NCBI GenBank assembly: GCA_026225945.1
Contig: JAMJFZ010000109.1
Span: forward strand, 245,457 to 309,456
Origin: Cricetomys ansorgei
Taxonomy: Eukaryota > Chordata > Mammalia > Rodentia > Nesomyidae
DNA length: 64,000 nt
Direction of reading: 5' to 3'
The first letter of the stretch is position 1. Every line of letters begins with the position of its first letter. The position numbers and the translations under genes were made by a program. The notes beneath the pieces were generated by a model. It was given only the letters and a program-made list of their open reading frames with translations. It was not told where the DNA came from and did no database searches. Below, piece after piece: positions 25,474-37,480 of this stretch.

Positions 25474-27175
25474 GACATTATTTCCTGTGACTCTAGCTCT
25501 TTTCGCTTTCGGTACCCTGTTATGATTTCCCTTACATTATAATCACATAACCTTATATCCATAAGTGCAAAACACTTTAATGAAAGATAAAGAGTTTCTG
25601 TCAAACACAGTTATTGTAGTGCATGACAAACATATTTGAGATCTAGGCCTGTGTTTCCTAACCTTCCAGATGTTTTGACCTTTATCCTTGTTCCTCATGC
25701 TGTTTTGACTTCCAAACGTAATTTTTATTTTTGGTACTTTGTAATTTGGATTCTGCTATCATACTGAACTGTGATGTATGTCTGTGATATCCTGTTGGTC
25801 TCAGGTGTTTCCTGTGGGTTGAGAATTGATTGGTTTGAGTAGCCCAGTTTTTCAATCTTAAAAGAACAAGGCTACCTCTCCTTAATAATATGTGTCCATT
25901 TCCAGTTGTGTTCATGTCATTTAAAAATGACTTGCTGTTGACTAATAAATATTTTTGCCTTGGACTTGGCAGACACACATTTCATCCTCTATGTTTTTAT
26001 CAACTTGTACCTCAATTGCTGTGGAATACCTACTGACTGCATTGAGCCAGGTATCAGAAAAGGACTGAGGACTGAATGCACTGAAGAAAGGAGCATCAAG
26101 TCTCAAATTGACGTCGGTCACTGTAAAAGCATCTGTGGGTAAGTTATTTGAAAACCATGGATTGATGACTGTGAAAGTAAGGCACTGAATGGATTAATTT
26201 TTCCCTTAGACGTACTATGTATATGCCCACAGTGTATTCTTGCATCTCCAATCTACTTGTGTGTAAGAAGTACACTGTTACTGAGATACAGGACTTTCTA
26301 ACCTTGAGTGTATTGTTTACTTACTTGCTTACTCACTTACTTACTTAGTTACTTACTTATCTATTTATTTATTTGCTGTTGTTGCTGTTGCTGTTATAGG
26401 AACTGACCTTGAGCTTGGCTACCACACTTGGTTCAGAATCTAGAATCTCACAGGGTGTATTTTGCACCATTCGCCACCCACCTGTGTGTCTACTGGATCA
26501 TCTTTCATTCATTGACAAGGTATGCTGTCAGCTTCACCAGCGTCCAAAGCCTTCCTCCACTAAGAGCAAGCCCACTTCTTCCTTCTACCTGGCTTCTCTT
26601 CTGTTACATCTCACAGGTCCCTTTGGAGCTCCTGCTACTCGCTTTACTTACTATTGACCCTACTACTGTGACAGACAATGAGCACTGCAGGAGATTTTGG
26701 CATGACCATCCAGCAGTACGTTTTCTGATCAGAGGTAAGTTATGTTACCAAACCTTACTTAACTTACATAACTGCCAACCATGTATCAAAGCGGAAAATC
26801 CAGTGACTGTAGGTAAATAGGAAGTCTCCCTCTCGATCGGAAAGGTTTGAAGTTTCAGTTTTCCTTTTTCTTTTGAAACAAAATTTCTATTCCTTTGTAT
26901 CATACTTATTCCTATTTTCTGCTTACAGCAAAACATTAATAATGCAGGTGTCAGCATATCCAAGCGCATTTATTTGTTTCTTTCTTTCTTTAGTTGAGTT
27001 ATGGTCCTGAAGCATGCCCTTCTACTCGCTCTGTGGGTGAGGATGACAGAGTTCACATCCTCCTGTCTCTACTTCCGTAGTGCTGTTTTTATGAGACTGC
27101 CTTCACCCACATTTTTTTTACATTTCCTACTGTTATACCACTCCAAAACAGTGCATTGCATGTTCCAAAAATTGT
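25474..27175. other. unique AT-rich sequence, no gene recognised
   Basis: Apart from the TTAC tract at 26,335, I see short frames on both strands (longest 130 codons, 26,428-26,820, plus) with no family resemblance. Confidence 0.5.
26335..26396. repeat. (TTAC)n / (TTGC)n simple repeat
   Basis: A run of imperfect ttac, ttat and ttg-c tetramer and trimer repeats. Confidence 0.9.
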
Positions 27176-27368
27176 GCAGAGGCCTGGAAGGATGGCTCAG
27201 CAGTTAAATGTGACTGTGCGTAGTCTTTTCATATGTGTTTGTTGACTGGTGCCCACTTGGTGGAAGGAGAGCACTCACTCTTCACGTTGTCGTCTAACTT
27301 ATGGTCCGCCACCATGCATGCACCTCAAAAAACAATGACGGATGAATGAATGAATGAATGAATAAATA
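27176..27368 (+). repeat. B2 SINE with (ATGA)n tail
   Basis: ggaaggatggctcagcagtt is the tRNA-like head of B2. It is followed at B2 spacing by the body and an A-rich tail expanded into gaatgaatgaatg repeats at 27,341-27,366. Confidence 0.8.
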
Positions 27369-27569
27369 CCTAAGTATGACTAATCTATGTAAGCACTGGG
27401 TACAGACAGACCTGAATCATCTATAAATGAGATGTGTTTGTGTGTGTGCGCGCATGTGTGTATGGTACTGTGTTAGAACCAGGTATGAGAATGGACTTCT
27501 GTGAATTTTGGGAATTTAAAAGGACGGAATTTTCCTACGGGTTAATAGAGTTAAACTGTGATGGAAGAA

Positions 27570-27628
27570 TTAAAATTTAATTAATTAATTAATTAATTAA
27601 ATTAAAATTAAAATTTAAAAAAAAAAAC
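27570..27628. repeat. AT-rich simple repeat
   Basis: taattaattaattaatta followed by attaaaattaaaattt and an A-run. Confidence 0.9.
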
Positions 27629-27739
27629 TTCCCCAGTTGTTTTACATGAAGATCAGGGTCATAGTTTGAAAAAGGTCTGTGTTCTTGGTTTCTCTGTAAA
27701 CACAGATTGTGTTCTTCAAAAGGTCATTATGCCATGATG

Positions 27740-28560
27740 GCCATTGCAGCGGTTCCTATGAATCATAGCTGGGTAGGACTGATGGTTGCTTCCCTACTTT
27801 GGAAGCTTTACAACAAAGTCTGGTACCATGAGAACTAGTCCTCAGCAGGGAGGCTTTCAGGTTAGTTCCAGCTCAGGTGCCTCTGATCCCTGTGTCTGAA
27901 GTGCATGGTATGTCCATCAATACAGACTTCACTTCCATGTCTGCGTGATGACAAGTGTTACTAGCAGTTGTCCTGGGTTTTGGGAGTCCTCAGTACACCA
28001 TGACAACAACCTAGCAGAGTGCTTTTCAAGACTTTTTTCATGGTGTTTTGTTAGATGGTCCTGGACTACTGGAGAAAATGCTGTCAGGCTATATGTGAAA
28101 GTTGTATTTAAACAAAATGTTCATATACAGTTATGTGCAGTATATGTATATATATTTTTGTACAGAAGATTGGTTGATATTAGTAATCTTTATAACTCTC
28201 TCAGACATCCTCATTGCTATTTTACCCCCTTTTTCCTTTATTTGCATCACACCTCTATAAGTAGAGCCCCTTTCCCCATTTCTTAGGTTTTTTTTCCCTA
28301 GGTCACTTTTGCCCTGCTGTTCGGCTCCCTATCACTCCTCTAACCACCTACCATAGCAATGGTCCCATTCTGTTTTCCTTGTTTGTGCAGTTACTCCATG
28401 ATATTACTGCTGTCTGCCTATTATGAGCGTCAGGCATCTCAGGAGAAAGAGATTATGTTTTTCCTTCTGTTCTGCATTAACTACATCTGAATGATCCTTT
28501 CTGTTAGCATCCATTTATCTGCCCACTTTAGGACTTCATTTTGTTACAGTAGAATGTGTT
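27740..28560 (-). mobile_element. L1 remnant(s), antisense 3' part
   Basis: The catagctgggtaggactgatgg...tggtaccatgagaact segment and the pyrimidine-rich stretch to ~28,560 resemble the reverse complement of rodent L1 3' sequence. Boundaries are approximate, and the match is from memory of the family. Confidence 0.5.
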
Positions 28561-28639
28561 TGTGGAGGGCATTTCCAGTCTCTATTTTTCTTATGAAGGA
28601 TATTTATGATGTTTTGTTATTTCCATAGTGTGACTGCAT

Positions 28640-28815
28640 TCATGCTCATACTGTGTGCTATGGATGGCTCATGTAGGCCAGAAAGGGGCCCCAGAAGCTC
28701 TGCAACTGTAGTTGAAAATGGTTGTGAGCTACCACGTAGGTGCTGGGAACTGAAGCCTGTGTCCTCTGGAACATCAGCTAAGATTCTTGAACTGCTGAGA
28801 CATCTCTCCAGCTAC
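28640..28815 (-). repeat. B2 SINE
   Basis: The minus strand reads gctggagagatgtctcagcag, then gttccagaggacacaggc and cagcacctacgtggtagctc, which is the B2 order. Confidence 0.88.
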
Positions 28816-30009
28816 ACAGACTTACTGTGTTTCCTTATATTGGCAAGTAGTTTCTTGCTTGCATGTTATATCCTGGTTAGGGTTCCTCCTCTCCTTATTC
28901 CTCACAGTCGCTCTTCACTTTCCTTACCATCTGGAGCAACACTTTCTGTCTCTCATCAGAAAATTAACAGACTTCTGAGGGATGATAATAAGATACAGTG
29001 CAGTAAGTTGAAATGAGAACAAACACATTGGAATAGGACAAACAATAAGACAAAACTAACAATCCAAAAGCCAACAGAAAGACAGGCATAGCAAAGGAAC
29101 AAGACACAGATATAGGCATAGAGAGCCAGTCTTTTCACAATAAGGATGTTCATAAAAACACTGAACTGCCAGCCATTATATACGTCCGAATGAAGTGGAT
29201 GTTGTATATAAGAAAGGCAAGTTTTCATGGCAGCGATAAGTGACTAACAGAAGTAGTATTGAACTGCTATGTCTCTGAACCCTTCTGCCCCAGCAATGAA
29301 CAAGTGCTTATTCCTGGGACAGAAGTGTTCAGAGAGCAACTATGAAGAAAACTCCATGGAGGTTGCCTTCCTCCACATTGGCAGTCAGCAGCCACAAGGT
29401 GGCGTTTGAGAGTTGAGAAACTTGAGTGTTTCTGCTTCTGTCTTAAGCTGGTCTGGAGCTAAGACATGAATGCAATAGCAATGAGAATGACACAGCAGAG
29501 AAAATAAAAACAAAATAGCTCTGGAAAGGATCCTTCCAAGATACTTTTGTTTTCTTTTGGATATATACTGCTGGGCATGCAGCATGCCCTTAGGAACAGC
29601 TGTTTTTCCCAGAGAGACAGCATTGAAGAAAACTAAAATTTTATGTGTAAGTCGTTTTCCTTTGTAAGTGACATCTAACATAGGTTAGATACAGAAGCAT
29701 GTGTCCACTCCTCCTTTCTGCCCTAGGACCACATCTGCTACTGACCGTGCAGGCCCTGGGCATGCTGACTTGATGTCTGTCAGTTCTTATGTGTGTTTAT
29801 CTTGTTGACTATGCTTTGTCCTCGTTTCATTGGTGTCCTCCTTCCCATTTGGCTCCGCAGTCTTTCTTCTTACACATTGTTCCCAGACTTCTGAGGGTAG
29901 GGTTTTCATGGCCATTTTCTGTTTATAGCTACGTGTTCCAGGACCTACCACTCTACTCTCTGTCTGCATATTGTCTGGCAGTGGTTCTATGTCTTTGTTA
30001 CCATCTGTT
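28816..30009. other. no gene recognised
   Basis: AT-rich sequence with short frames on both strands. Parts of 29,700-30,000 may be L1 but are too diverged for me to call. Confidence 0.45.
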
Positions 30010-31505
30010 GAAGAATCAAGCTTCCCTTGTGATGGTTGAGCTAGGTACTGATCTATTTGTATGTCTGAATGTTATTAGGAAGATTTATTTTGCTCTGCTC
30101 GTTTAGTAGAAAGGTAGTGTTTTGTTTTACCCTTATTCCCAGGACTATTTGGTCTCAGGTTCCCATTTACCCAAGCAGTGTCAGGTCCAGGTTCCATCTT
30201 TTGCAGTGAGCATAGACTCAAGATATGCATTGTTTAGTTACTCCCACGATGTTTGTGACACTGTGGCCGTACAAAGGCATGGCAAAGCAACCCCAGGAAA
30301 TGATACCATGGTAGGTCACAGTGTTCGTATTGTGCCTTGGTGCTTGATTTGATTCTATGTAGGCATCATTCAGAGTATCTTCCTGTATTAGAGACACTAG
30401 CACATAGAAGTGATGCTCTGTCCTGGGACCATTTCAACTTCTACATGTCAATTGAGTTGTTTATGTGTCTTATTCAGCAATGGGGCTTGGACAACAATTT
30501 GTGAAAACCTATTTATACTCTGGGCAACACCCATTGTTGGTTGTGCATTCACTTTGGACGACACCTCCATTAGATGTAAACCCTTCTTGGATGAGAAGCT
30601 TCATTTGTTAACCAGAGAAGTCCATTTGGGGGTCTGCATTTCTTTTTTGTGATTTAAGTTATAACAGCTTTGTATGTGTGTATAATTTAAGAAGCTTCTG
30701 CTATATTAGATTTCCGTAATACTTCTCAAAGGGCCCTAAATTTTAGCTTTTTCTCCCCATAATCTCTCCTCTGTCTGTCACTTCTCTTCCCTACCCTGCA
30801 TGATTATCCCTGTCCAGCTCCTTCCCTGTCCATAAGTATTCAATTGACCCTTCCTAAGAAGATGCTTGCCTCCTTCCTCCCTATTCCTTTATTATTTACC
30901 TAACCTTTTGGGTTCCACAGGCCTTAGCTTGCTGCTATCCACAAATGAGAGAATAAATGCTTACAAGTCTGTCTTTTTTTTTCTAAATTTTTCCTTTCGT
31001 GTTTTAGGGTATTTGTTCAGGATGCATATTTTCTATTTCCATCCATTTACATGGGAGTTATTGTTTTTCACGGCAGAGAATATTTTCAGTTGTCATTTTG
31101 AGCCACGTTTTCTCTATTCATTCATCTCTTGAGGAACATCATAGGTTGTGCCCAATTCTGACTCTCCATAGGCCAGTCAAGAACATAGTTTATCCATTGT
31201 CTCCATGGCAGGCTGAAGGGTCCTTTGCGTTTGTGCCCAATAGTGGTATAGTTGCATCATGAGGGCGATCACTTTCCTCTTCCTGAGGAACTGCCACACT
31301 GATTCCCATCATGGCTATACCGATTTTGCTCCACCGGCAATAATGGAGGAGTGTTCCCCTTACTCCACATGATCTACAGCATGAGCTGTCCTGTGTGCTA
31401 AAACAGTTGTAAGATCAAATCTCAAGGTGCCTAAGATTTTCGTTTCCCTGCAGGCTAAGGATCGTGAACATTTCTTTATGTGTTTATGTGTTCAGAAATG
31501 GGGCG
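30010..31505 (-). mobile_element. L1 3' region, antisense
   Basis: From the L1 3'-UTR-like ttattaggaagatttatttt... at ~30,070 to the ORF2-end-like block gaggaactgccacactgatt (about 31,287) and ggaggagtgttccccttactcc (about 31,343). These are reverse complements of the end of rodent L1, so the element is on the minus strand and 5'-truncated. No open reverse transcriptase frame remains. Confidence 0.75.
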
Positions 31506-32110
31506 ATGTCTTCATTCGACTACTTCCTGCTGAAAGGTGATGTCGAATTCAGTGGGGTGTTTATCATAAGCATTTAGGGTTACTCAATCCAACTGAAGAG
31601 ACAGGGAGCAATGACATCAGCTGGCCCGGTCCCTATCAGCTTTCAGATAGTCAAGGGCTTGACATTTTTTGAGTCGTTTAGCAGTCGCCAGCTGATTTCC
31701 GGACAGCATCTGCTAGTAGAGTGTCTTTCTGCCTAAACAAATACGGACTAGAGAGAGCAGTTAAAGCTGTCAGTTTGAGGGAGGGCCTCTTGGACACTAA
31801 GGGATCTTTGCACTATTTGTGCAGTGCCAGGAGTTCCCACCATGGAAAATGCAGCAAGCCGTTTTGGCCATCGAACTGTACTCGGTCCAAGGTGTAATTA
31901 GTGACCTAGTGATGTTGTAATAAAATCTGAGTCCATGGAGGAAGAGAGGAAGGGTCATAAAACAAACTTGACCAAAGTAAGTTTTTATAAGCTCCAAATA
32001 GTAGCTAAGAGGCTGGAGAAGCCCAGGAGGACATAGAGAGGAAGAGAGGAAGTGTATTGTCAACTAGGGAGTTGCCCACGTGGTGGGTGCCCCAGAGGGT
32101 ATAGCAGGCT
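31506..32110 (-). mobile_element. class I ERV internal region, unassigned
   Basis: Lies downstream (minus strand) of the protease remnant, where reverse transcriptase should start. An 89-codon frame at 32,063-31,797 shows no polymerase motif. The element is apparently truncated or replaced here. Confidence 0.35.
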
Positions 32111-32113
32111 CCT

Positions 32114-32443
32114 CTAGCCAGAGAGGGAACTTTTACCAGGTAAGTAAGGGAGATGTGGAAGCTTAAACACGTTGTTTGTTTTAGAGGAGTAGAAGGAGCA
32201 AGATAAGAACAGCTGGTGAGGCTGTGTTAGGGCAGATGTGTTGAGCCAAAGTCTTTGAGGCTCCCAGTATAAGAGGTCTCTTCCTAATAAAGGGGTGTGA
32301 CACATTGGCATTACTAGGAAGGAGTGGGTAAGGGGAATACCCCTAGATATACCGGTGGTGTTCTCTGAGGTTTCTAAGGTCGTCTTTCTACTCTGACAAC
32401 CAGAGAATAAAAGGGAGATGTGGTTCCCTAAAACTCTGTCCAT
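32114..32443 (-). pseudogene. retroviral protease remnant, class I
   Basis: The 109-codon minus frame contains THSFLVMPMCHTPLLGRDLL. The PLLGRDLL block (about 32,293-32,270) is characteristic of the C-terminal end of gammaretrovirus-like proteases. Where the catalytic Asp-Thr-Gly is expected, ~35 residues upstream, the frame reads FSGC (about 32,407-32,396), so the active site is lost. It follows the gag zinc knuckle on the same strand at the usual distance for gag-pro-pol. The frame runs on past the protease end without a recognisable polymerase. Confidence 0.72.
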
Positions 32444-32619
32444 ACAAAAAAATTTGCCCCGGGTTCCAAAAAGAAGGAGATGTGTTGCCTCAATTCTATG
32501 ATGTCTATCTGAAGCTCCAGGTCAGAAACGTTGGTCATGGGGCCCAGGGAGCTCAGCCATCGCCAGTGCTAGGGTTTTTCACCTGAGGGCTTTTTTTTTT
32601 AGCCCGATGCCAACGCACC

Positions 32620-33290
32620 TCCAAGGGGCTTGAGGACAGTCAACAGCACAATGTCCTTCTTGATGTCACTTTGTACACAGTTGAGTTGGCTTACAAGGTT
32701 CAGGACAGTCCCGGACCCAGTGATCCTCATGTCCACATTTAAAACATGGACTCAGAAGTTCTTCTGCTTTGGGAGACAGGACATTTGTTGCTGGCCAATC
32801 GTCCTTAGGTAGCATCAGGTTTTTTCTCTTCTGTGCCTTATCATCTGTCTCTCTCACAGTAAACCTTCCTTAAAGGCCAGATTTAAGACTTGTGCCTGTG
32901 GAGTATCAGGAGGACTTGTTCCTGAGGAATGAAAAAGAACTGGAGGGGCATGTTCGTAGCTGGGAGAAGGCCTGGATGTATATGGTCTCTTTTTTTCTTC
33001 CCAGACCACTTACAGTGTCTGTGAAGATCCCGAATAATGTTGGCTTCCAATGTGCCATGAAGTGACCATTTCGGCAGATTATCTAAGAGATATCAATGCC
33101 AAATTTTCTTATAAAGCTTGCTTAATAAGTTTATATAGGGCCCTTCAGGTCAGATGCCAGGTAGTCAAAGGAGTCCCCTGGAGTCAGGAAGGATGGCAAG
33201 AATGACAATGGGAGTCAGAGCTCAGCCTGCCTAAAACCAGGGATACTCGGTGCCTGGTACCAGGCGTTTTTGAGAATGCCAAATTTTAGA
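32620..33290 (-). pseudogene. retroviral gag remnant (capsid to nucleocapsid), class I
   Basis: The minus frame 32,857-32,666 has a perfect CCHC zinc knuckle, CFKCGHEDHWVRDC (32,746-32,705; spacing C-x2-C-x4-H-x4-C). A second knuckle begins just after it, but the frame hits a stop codon where its second cysteine would be. Its His and last Cys are still readable beyond the stop. Upstream, to ~33,290, gag-like frames continue with several stops and frameshifts. In a live element this protein packages RNA. Two knuckles occur in some class I ERVs, not in typical MLV. Confidence 0.72.
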
Positions 33291-33344
33291 AAATCCAAGC
33301 TCTTTTTTCGGGTGGGTCTCATCCACCTAAGGGTGTCAGGCACA

Positions 33345-35238
33345 GGGTTGGAAAAGCCACCAGGGCTGTCAGTTGGTTCGGTCCTCCCACGCTGTTGCAG
33401 CTCCATCCCAGCCCACAGCTCGCTTGGTTTCTTCCTGGTTTCCTGACCTAAGCTGACCTGACCTGACCTGACCTGGCCAGGAGCTGGAATCACGCTGAAA
33501 GAGCAGCAGGGAAGCGCAGGCAGGAATTCCTGGGCTTCGTTTTCTTTGGACTGGCTGTTGACTCTGAATGAACAGACACATTATAAAAAAGTCCTAGGAG
33601 CCTTTGTGGTGGGAGTGATGCTCATTTTAATGCAGGGTCACTGCTACATACGCATTTTCAGCAAGGGGGTGTCAGGCAAGAGCATCGTGGCAGCCTTATC
33701 TCCATGTGCTCTCACAGGCAGGGAAAAAGAGGATGGCACTGCCACAAATGGACTCTAGCTTCCCAGCTACACAGCTCATAGAAGCACCAACCAAGCCACA
33801 TTCCTGTTGCTTCTCCGTCAGAAGCAGGGAATATTGAATATTTAGCTTAGCTATTGTCCTGCTAGGGCTGAAGCTTGGAGGAGTAGAACGTCTTCTGTGC
33901 TCATCTCCCATCACAAGGTGGGGTGCCACGCCAGCTTCAACTTACTCTTAGCTCTGACAGTTCCACCTAGGGCCTAGAGGAGCTGTGTTTTATAGATGAC
34001 TCCATGTGTGGGAGGTGAGAAGAATGGCAGGGAGGGATGGAATAGCCTAGTTATGCCTAAGGAAACTGCTGGATTGCAGCTCCAAGGATAGTAGACTAAG
34101 GTCAGCCAGCCAGAGCCTTAAAGTTCATGGCTGGGTTGGGTGTACCTGCACCTCTAGGAGTGCCATACACTCAACGGTCACTTCCTCAGACTCAGGGAAG
34201 TGTTTATGCTGACCAGAAGGGGAATCTGTTACCAGTGTTTTATAGAAGGGCAGAAGGCAAGAAAAACCTGTGCTCTAGGATTGCGTGTTCAGGTACAGGA
34301 TTGGAAAAGCCACTGTGGTTGTTGGTTTGGTCTTCCCACCCAGGTTGTTGCTGATCCGTCCCAGCCCATAGCCATCTGAGTGTCTGGCCAGTCTCCTCAT
34401 GCTGAAAGAGGGGTGGGTGGGGAAGCACAGGAAGGCCTGGGTGTGGGTTTCTTGGGACTGGCTGTGTGTGGACTCTAACCCTTGCAGTGAGTGAGTGAGT
34501 GAGAACGAATGATACATAATAAGTCCCGGGAGCCCTTGTGGTGGAAGTGTTGTTCGTTTTAATGCAGGGTGACTGCGACACATATGTATCCAACAGATGG
34601 AAGAGGGTCACACAAAGAACATTGGGTTAGGCTAGTTTCCACGTGTATCTCAGGTCAAGTTTCCAAGTGTGCTCTCACAGGCATGGGTGAAGAAAGAGGT
34701 TGGCGCCTCATCCATGAATGGACCCATCGCTAGCTTCCCAGCTAAAGCTCAGAGAAGCACCAATCAAGCCACATTCTAAGCAGGGAATATTTACCATTTA
34801 GCTTGTTTCTGGCCAGCCAGGGCTAATGTGAGGAGGGGTGGAGCCTCCTTTTTGCCCATCTCCCAGGAGGAAGTGGGGTGCCAAGCCTGCTTCTACTGGC
34901 TCTTACTTAGCTCTGACAGGCAGTCCCACACAGGGAGTGCCTAGTGTAGCTGTGGGAGGATGTTGACAACTCGAGAGGGTAGGTGAGAAGAGTGGCAGGA
35001 AGGTATGCTTAAGTCAACTGCAGGATCGCTGCAGGCTCTAAGGATGGATAGTAGAATGAGGCTAGGTGGAGAGGGCCAGGCAGAGCCTTAAAGACCCTGG
35101 CTGGGCTGGGTGTACCTCCACCTCCAAGAGTGCCAGACATACACACTCAGACTCAGGGACGTGCTTATACCAGCCAGAAGGGGAATCTCCTCCAAATGCC
35201 GCTGATGGATTGGAGGCTGGACTGCACTGGAGATAGGT
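33345..35238. repeat. ~953-bp tandem duplication in ERV leader
   Basis: ttggaaaagccac at 33,350 and 34,303, and aaggatagtag at 34,085 against aaggatggatagtag at 35,039, give a 953-954-bp period. The blocks 33,345-34,250 and 34,298-35,205 align throughout with substitutions and small indels. Both lie between the LTR-like copy B and the gag remnant, so this reads as duplicated 5' leader of the class I element. Confidence 0.8.
33444..33478. repeat. (TGACC)n short repeat
   Basis: Imperfect tgacc pentamers: four or five in a row. Confidence 0.85.
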
Positions 35239-35289
35239 TCATGGGGTGCAGCTCCAAAGTATTGAGTGTGGGGTGCACCATCTTTTGGG

Positions 35290-36028
35290 AAGGTTTTTTA
35301 TTTTATTAAAAAGGTGGAATAGGAGACAGATAAGTGAGCCTCTTTTGTCATGGCCAGCCCGGGGACCTACCACACAACACCAAAGGAGAAACCTCCCTTT
35401 AGACCTGGTGCAGTCCTCAAGGCATGATTTCCCAACAGGACCGAACAGCTTCTGGTCAGGTGTTTCAGCTCTGTCAGGAACTATCCCAGGAGAGCTTTTC
35501 TTCTTTCTTCTGTCTGTCCATCTGATGACTTCAGCAGTACCAGTGACTGCATAAGTGAAAACTGAGGGTGGTTGCAGCTATTAATATGGCCTGCCTGCCT
35601 GCCTGCGATTGGTGGGATTCCCAGTCCATCCAGAGAAGGTTGTGGGGCCCAGCTCATGGTCAATTGTGTTAGTCATGCCCCCCCCCCCGCTTCTGTCCTG
35701 TGCTGTCAGGTTGGGCAGTCATACTGCCAGCTGGGAGCAAGTGGTGTCCCTGAAAGTCCCAGGTGGGGGCTTTCTTATGAGGTGTTTTAAGTCCCAGAGT
35801 TTCCCAGCCTTGTGCAGCAAACCCCCCCTCCCCCGAACTGGGAATTAGACCATCTCCTCGGTTGTCTTTGGCACCATTTGCGGTACCTGGTGGGTGTGAG
35901 GAATGGTGCCTTGGCTCCCAGAGTCCCCAGCAGGGTGGTGAGGGATAGATGCCCATATGGCTGTGAGGCTGGGTCCAGATCTACCGTAGATGAATCAATG
36001 GGGAAAGGTTCCTGTCATGGCTCCTCTT
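35290..36028 (-). mobile_element. LTR-like element, copy B (5' LTR of class I ERV)
   Basis: Aligns with 16,175-16,920 over its length and ends at the same point (~36,028). It lies upstream, on the minus strand, of the leader, gag and protease remnants in the order expected for a 5' LTR. The primer-binding site seen in copy A is reduced here to TGGTGC followed by a deletion (about 35,283). Minus-strand CCAAT (near 35,611) and AATAAA (near 35,309) are present. Confidence 0.55.
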
Positions 36029-37289
36029 ATCCCCAGTATACACTGCTGGCCAACAAACTGATATTTTCAGACACTAGCAGATGGCATTCCACTGCCATAT
36101 ACATGCTTCTAGGTATCAGGTCCTTACTGCCATCCTCAAGCAGGTAGCTCACATTCATGGAATGCTGGGAATCACACAATACCCGGGACCTCACCATTCT
36201 TCTGCCCCCATACACTGCTAGACAGGAACTGGGTGTGCTGTCATGGGTGAACATTAGCAGATCAGCTGTAGGAAGAGAAACTTATTCATAACGGTGTAAT
36301 CTGATGCATAATATTTGGGTTGAGAATGGAGAGAGTCCAAGAGGATCAGATATATTCTGGTGCACACAGATCTGTAGCAAGATAGCCCCACCATTGTAAT
36401 CAAAGCCATACATATTCACTAGGTGCCATGCTAGGCATACCCTCAGCTAAAGGCAATTTCAAAGACACAAGGAGAGGTGTCAGAGCATGCTAGGTAAGTT
36501 CTCCTCTACATACAACACTCATTTTACACAGCCATGTAACAGGTCCTCCCAAGGATCCCCTGCCTACCTGGTGTGGGGTGCTTTAGCACCCACACCAGAC
36601 CAGTTGTCAGGTCCTTCACTATAGCCAAATACTTCACACATAATCAGAGGCATAGGAACTGAGTATCATGTCCTTCACTTTCCTCCCTTAACCCCAAAGC
36701 CACACACAACACAAACACACAAACAACACAGTCTGCCAGGTATACCCGCCAGCAGTCTCACAGACATGGCTATGTATCAGGTCCTCCTCAGGAACTACAC
36801 ATGCATGTGTCACTTCATGCTAATTGTCTCCTCCCATAGCCAATTCTACAATACAAACAATGACAATATAGGAATATGCTAGCCGGCCCACACCTTACAT
36901 GCTAAACCCAGACACACACACACAGTCAACTCCAGCTAGGTAAGATCTCCCGTACAGCCAACCCTACACATGCAAAGCTAGCTGTCAGGTCCTGTTGGTA
37001 TCCCCACCCTTCTCTGTTCCTCCATGATTTATACTCACAACAGAAGGAAGGGAGCCAGGAATAGCAGATGGAGAAGGCCTCTGGCATTTGTCTTCCTGGC
37101 TCTGGGAATCACATTCAAAATATGATTTTTTCCTCATCCATTTACTCAGAAAACGTGGCTCCCAAACAAAGAGGGCTAACGTGCTAAGCTTCTGAAACCT
37201 TTGCAGTTGCTGCCAGGGTACAGTATGCATTTTCTTGACTAATGATTGATGTGGCAGATCCAGGCACAATGTGGGTGTCTCTACCCCTA
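36029..37289. other. no gene recognised; recurring caggtcct motif
   Basis: The short motif tcaggtcct (or one-base variants) recurs near 36,115, 36,540, 36,608, 36,668, 36,778 and 36,985 in CA-rich sequence. The spacing is irregular, so I call a very decayed tandem repeat only tentatively. The 155-codon minus frame at 36,985-37,452 is not recognised. Confidence 0.3.
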
Positions 37290-37480
37290 GAAGTTGGTTC
37301 TGTATTGTGTAAGAAAGCAAACTGAGGCAGCCACCATGACACTGATGCAGTAAACAGCAGTCCTCTGCTCCTGCTTGAATTCTTGCACTAAATTCCCTTA
37401 TGATAGGCTTTTCACAGGGCATGGGAGCCAAATAAACTCTTTCCGCCCACATTGATTTTTGTCATGATGTTAGGTGCCTA
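37290..37480 (+). repeat. rodent interspersed repeat with AATAAA cassette
   Basis: gagccaaataaactctttcc followed by tttttgtcatgatgtt is a phrase common to a dispersed rodent repeat. I recognise the phrase but not the exact family name. Confidence 0.45.

Noticed and set aside
36985..37452. 155-codon minus-strand frame
   Set aside because: No recognisable domain, overlaps an interspersed repeat, and no splice signals fit.
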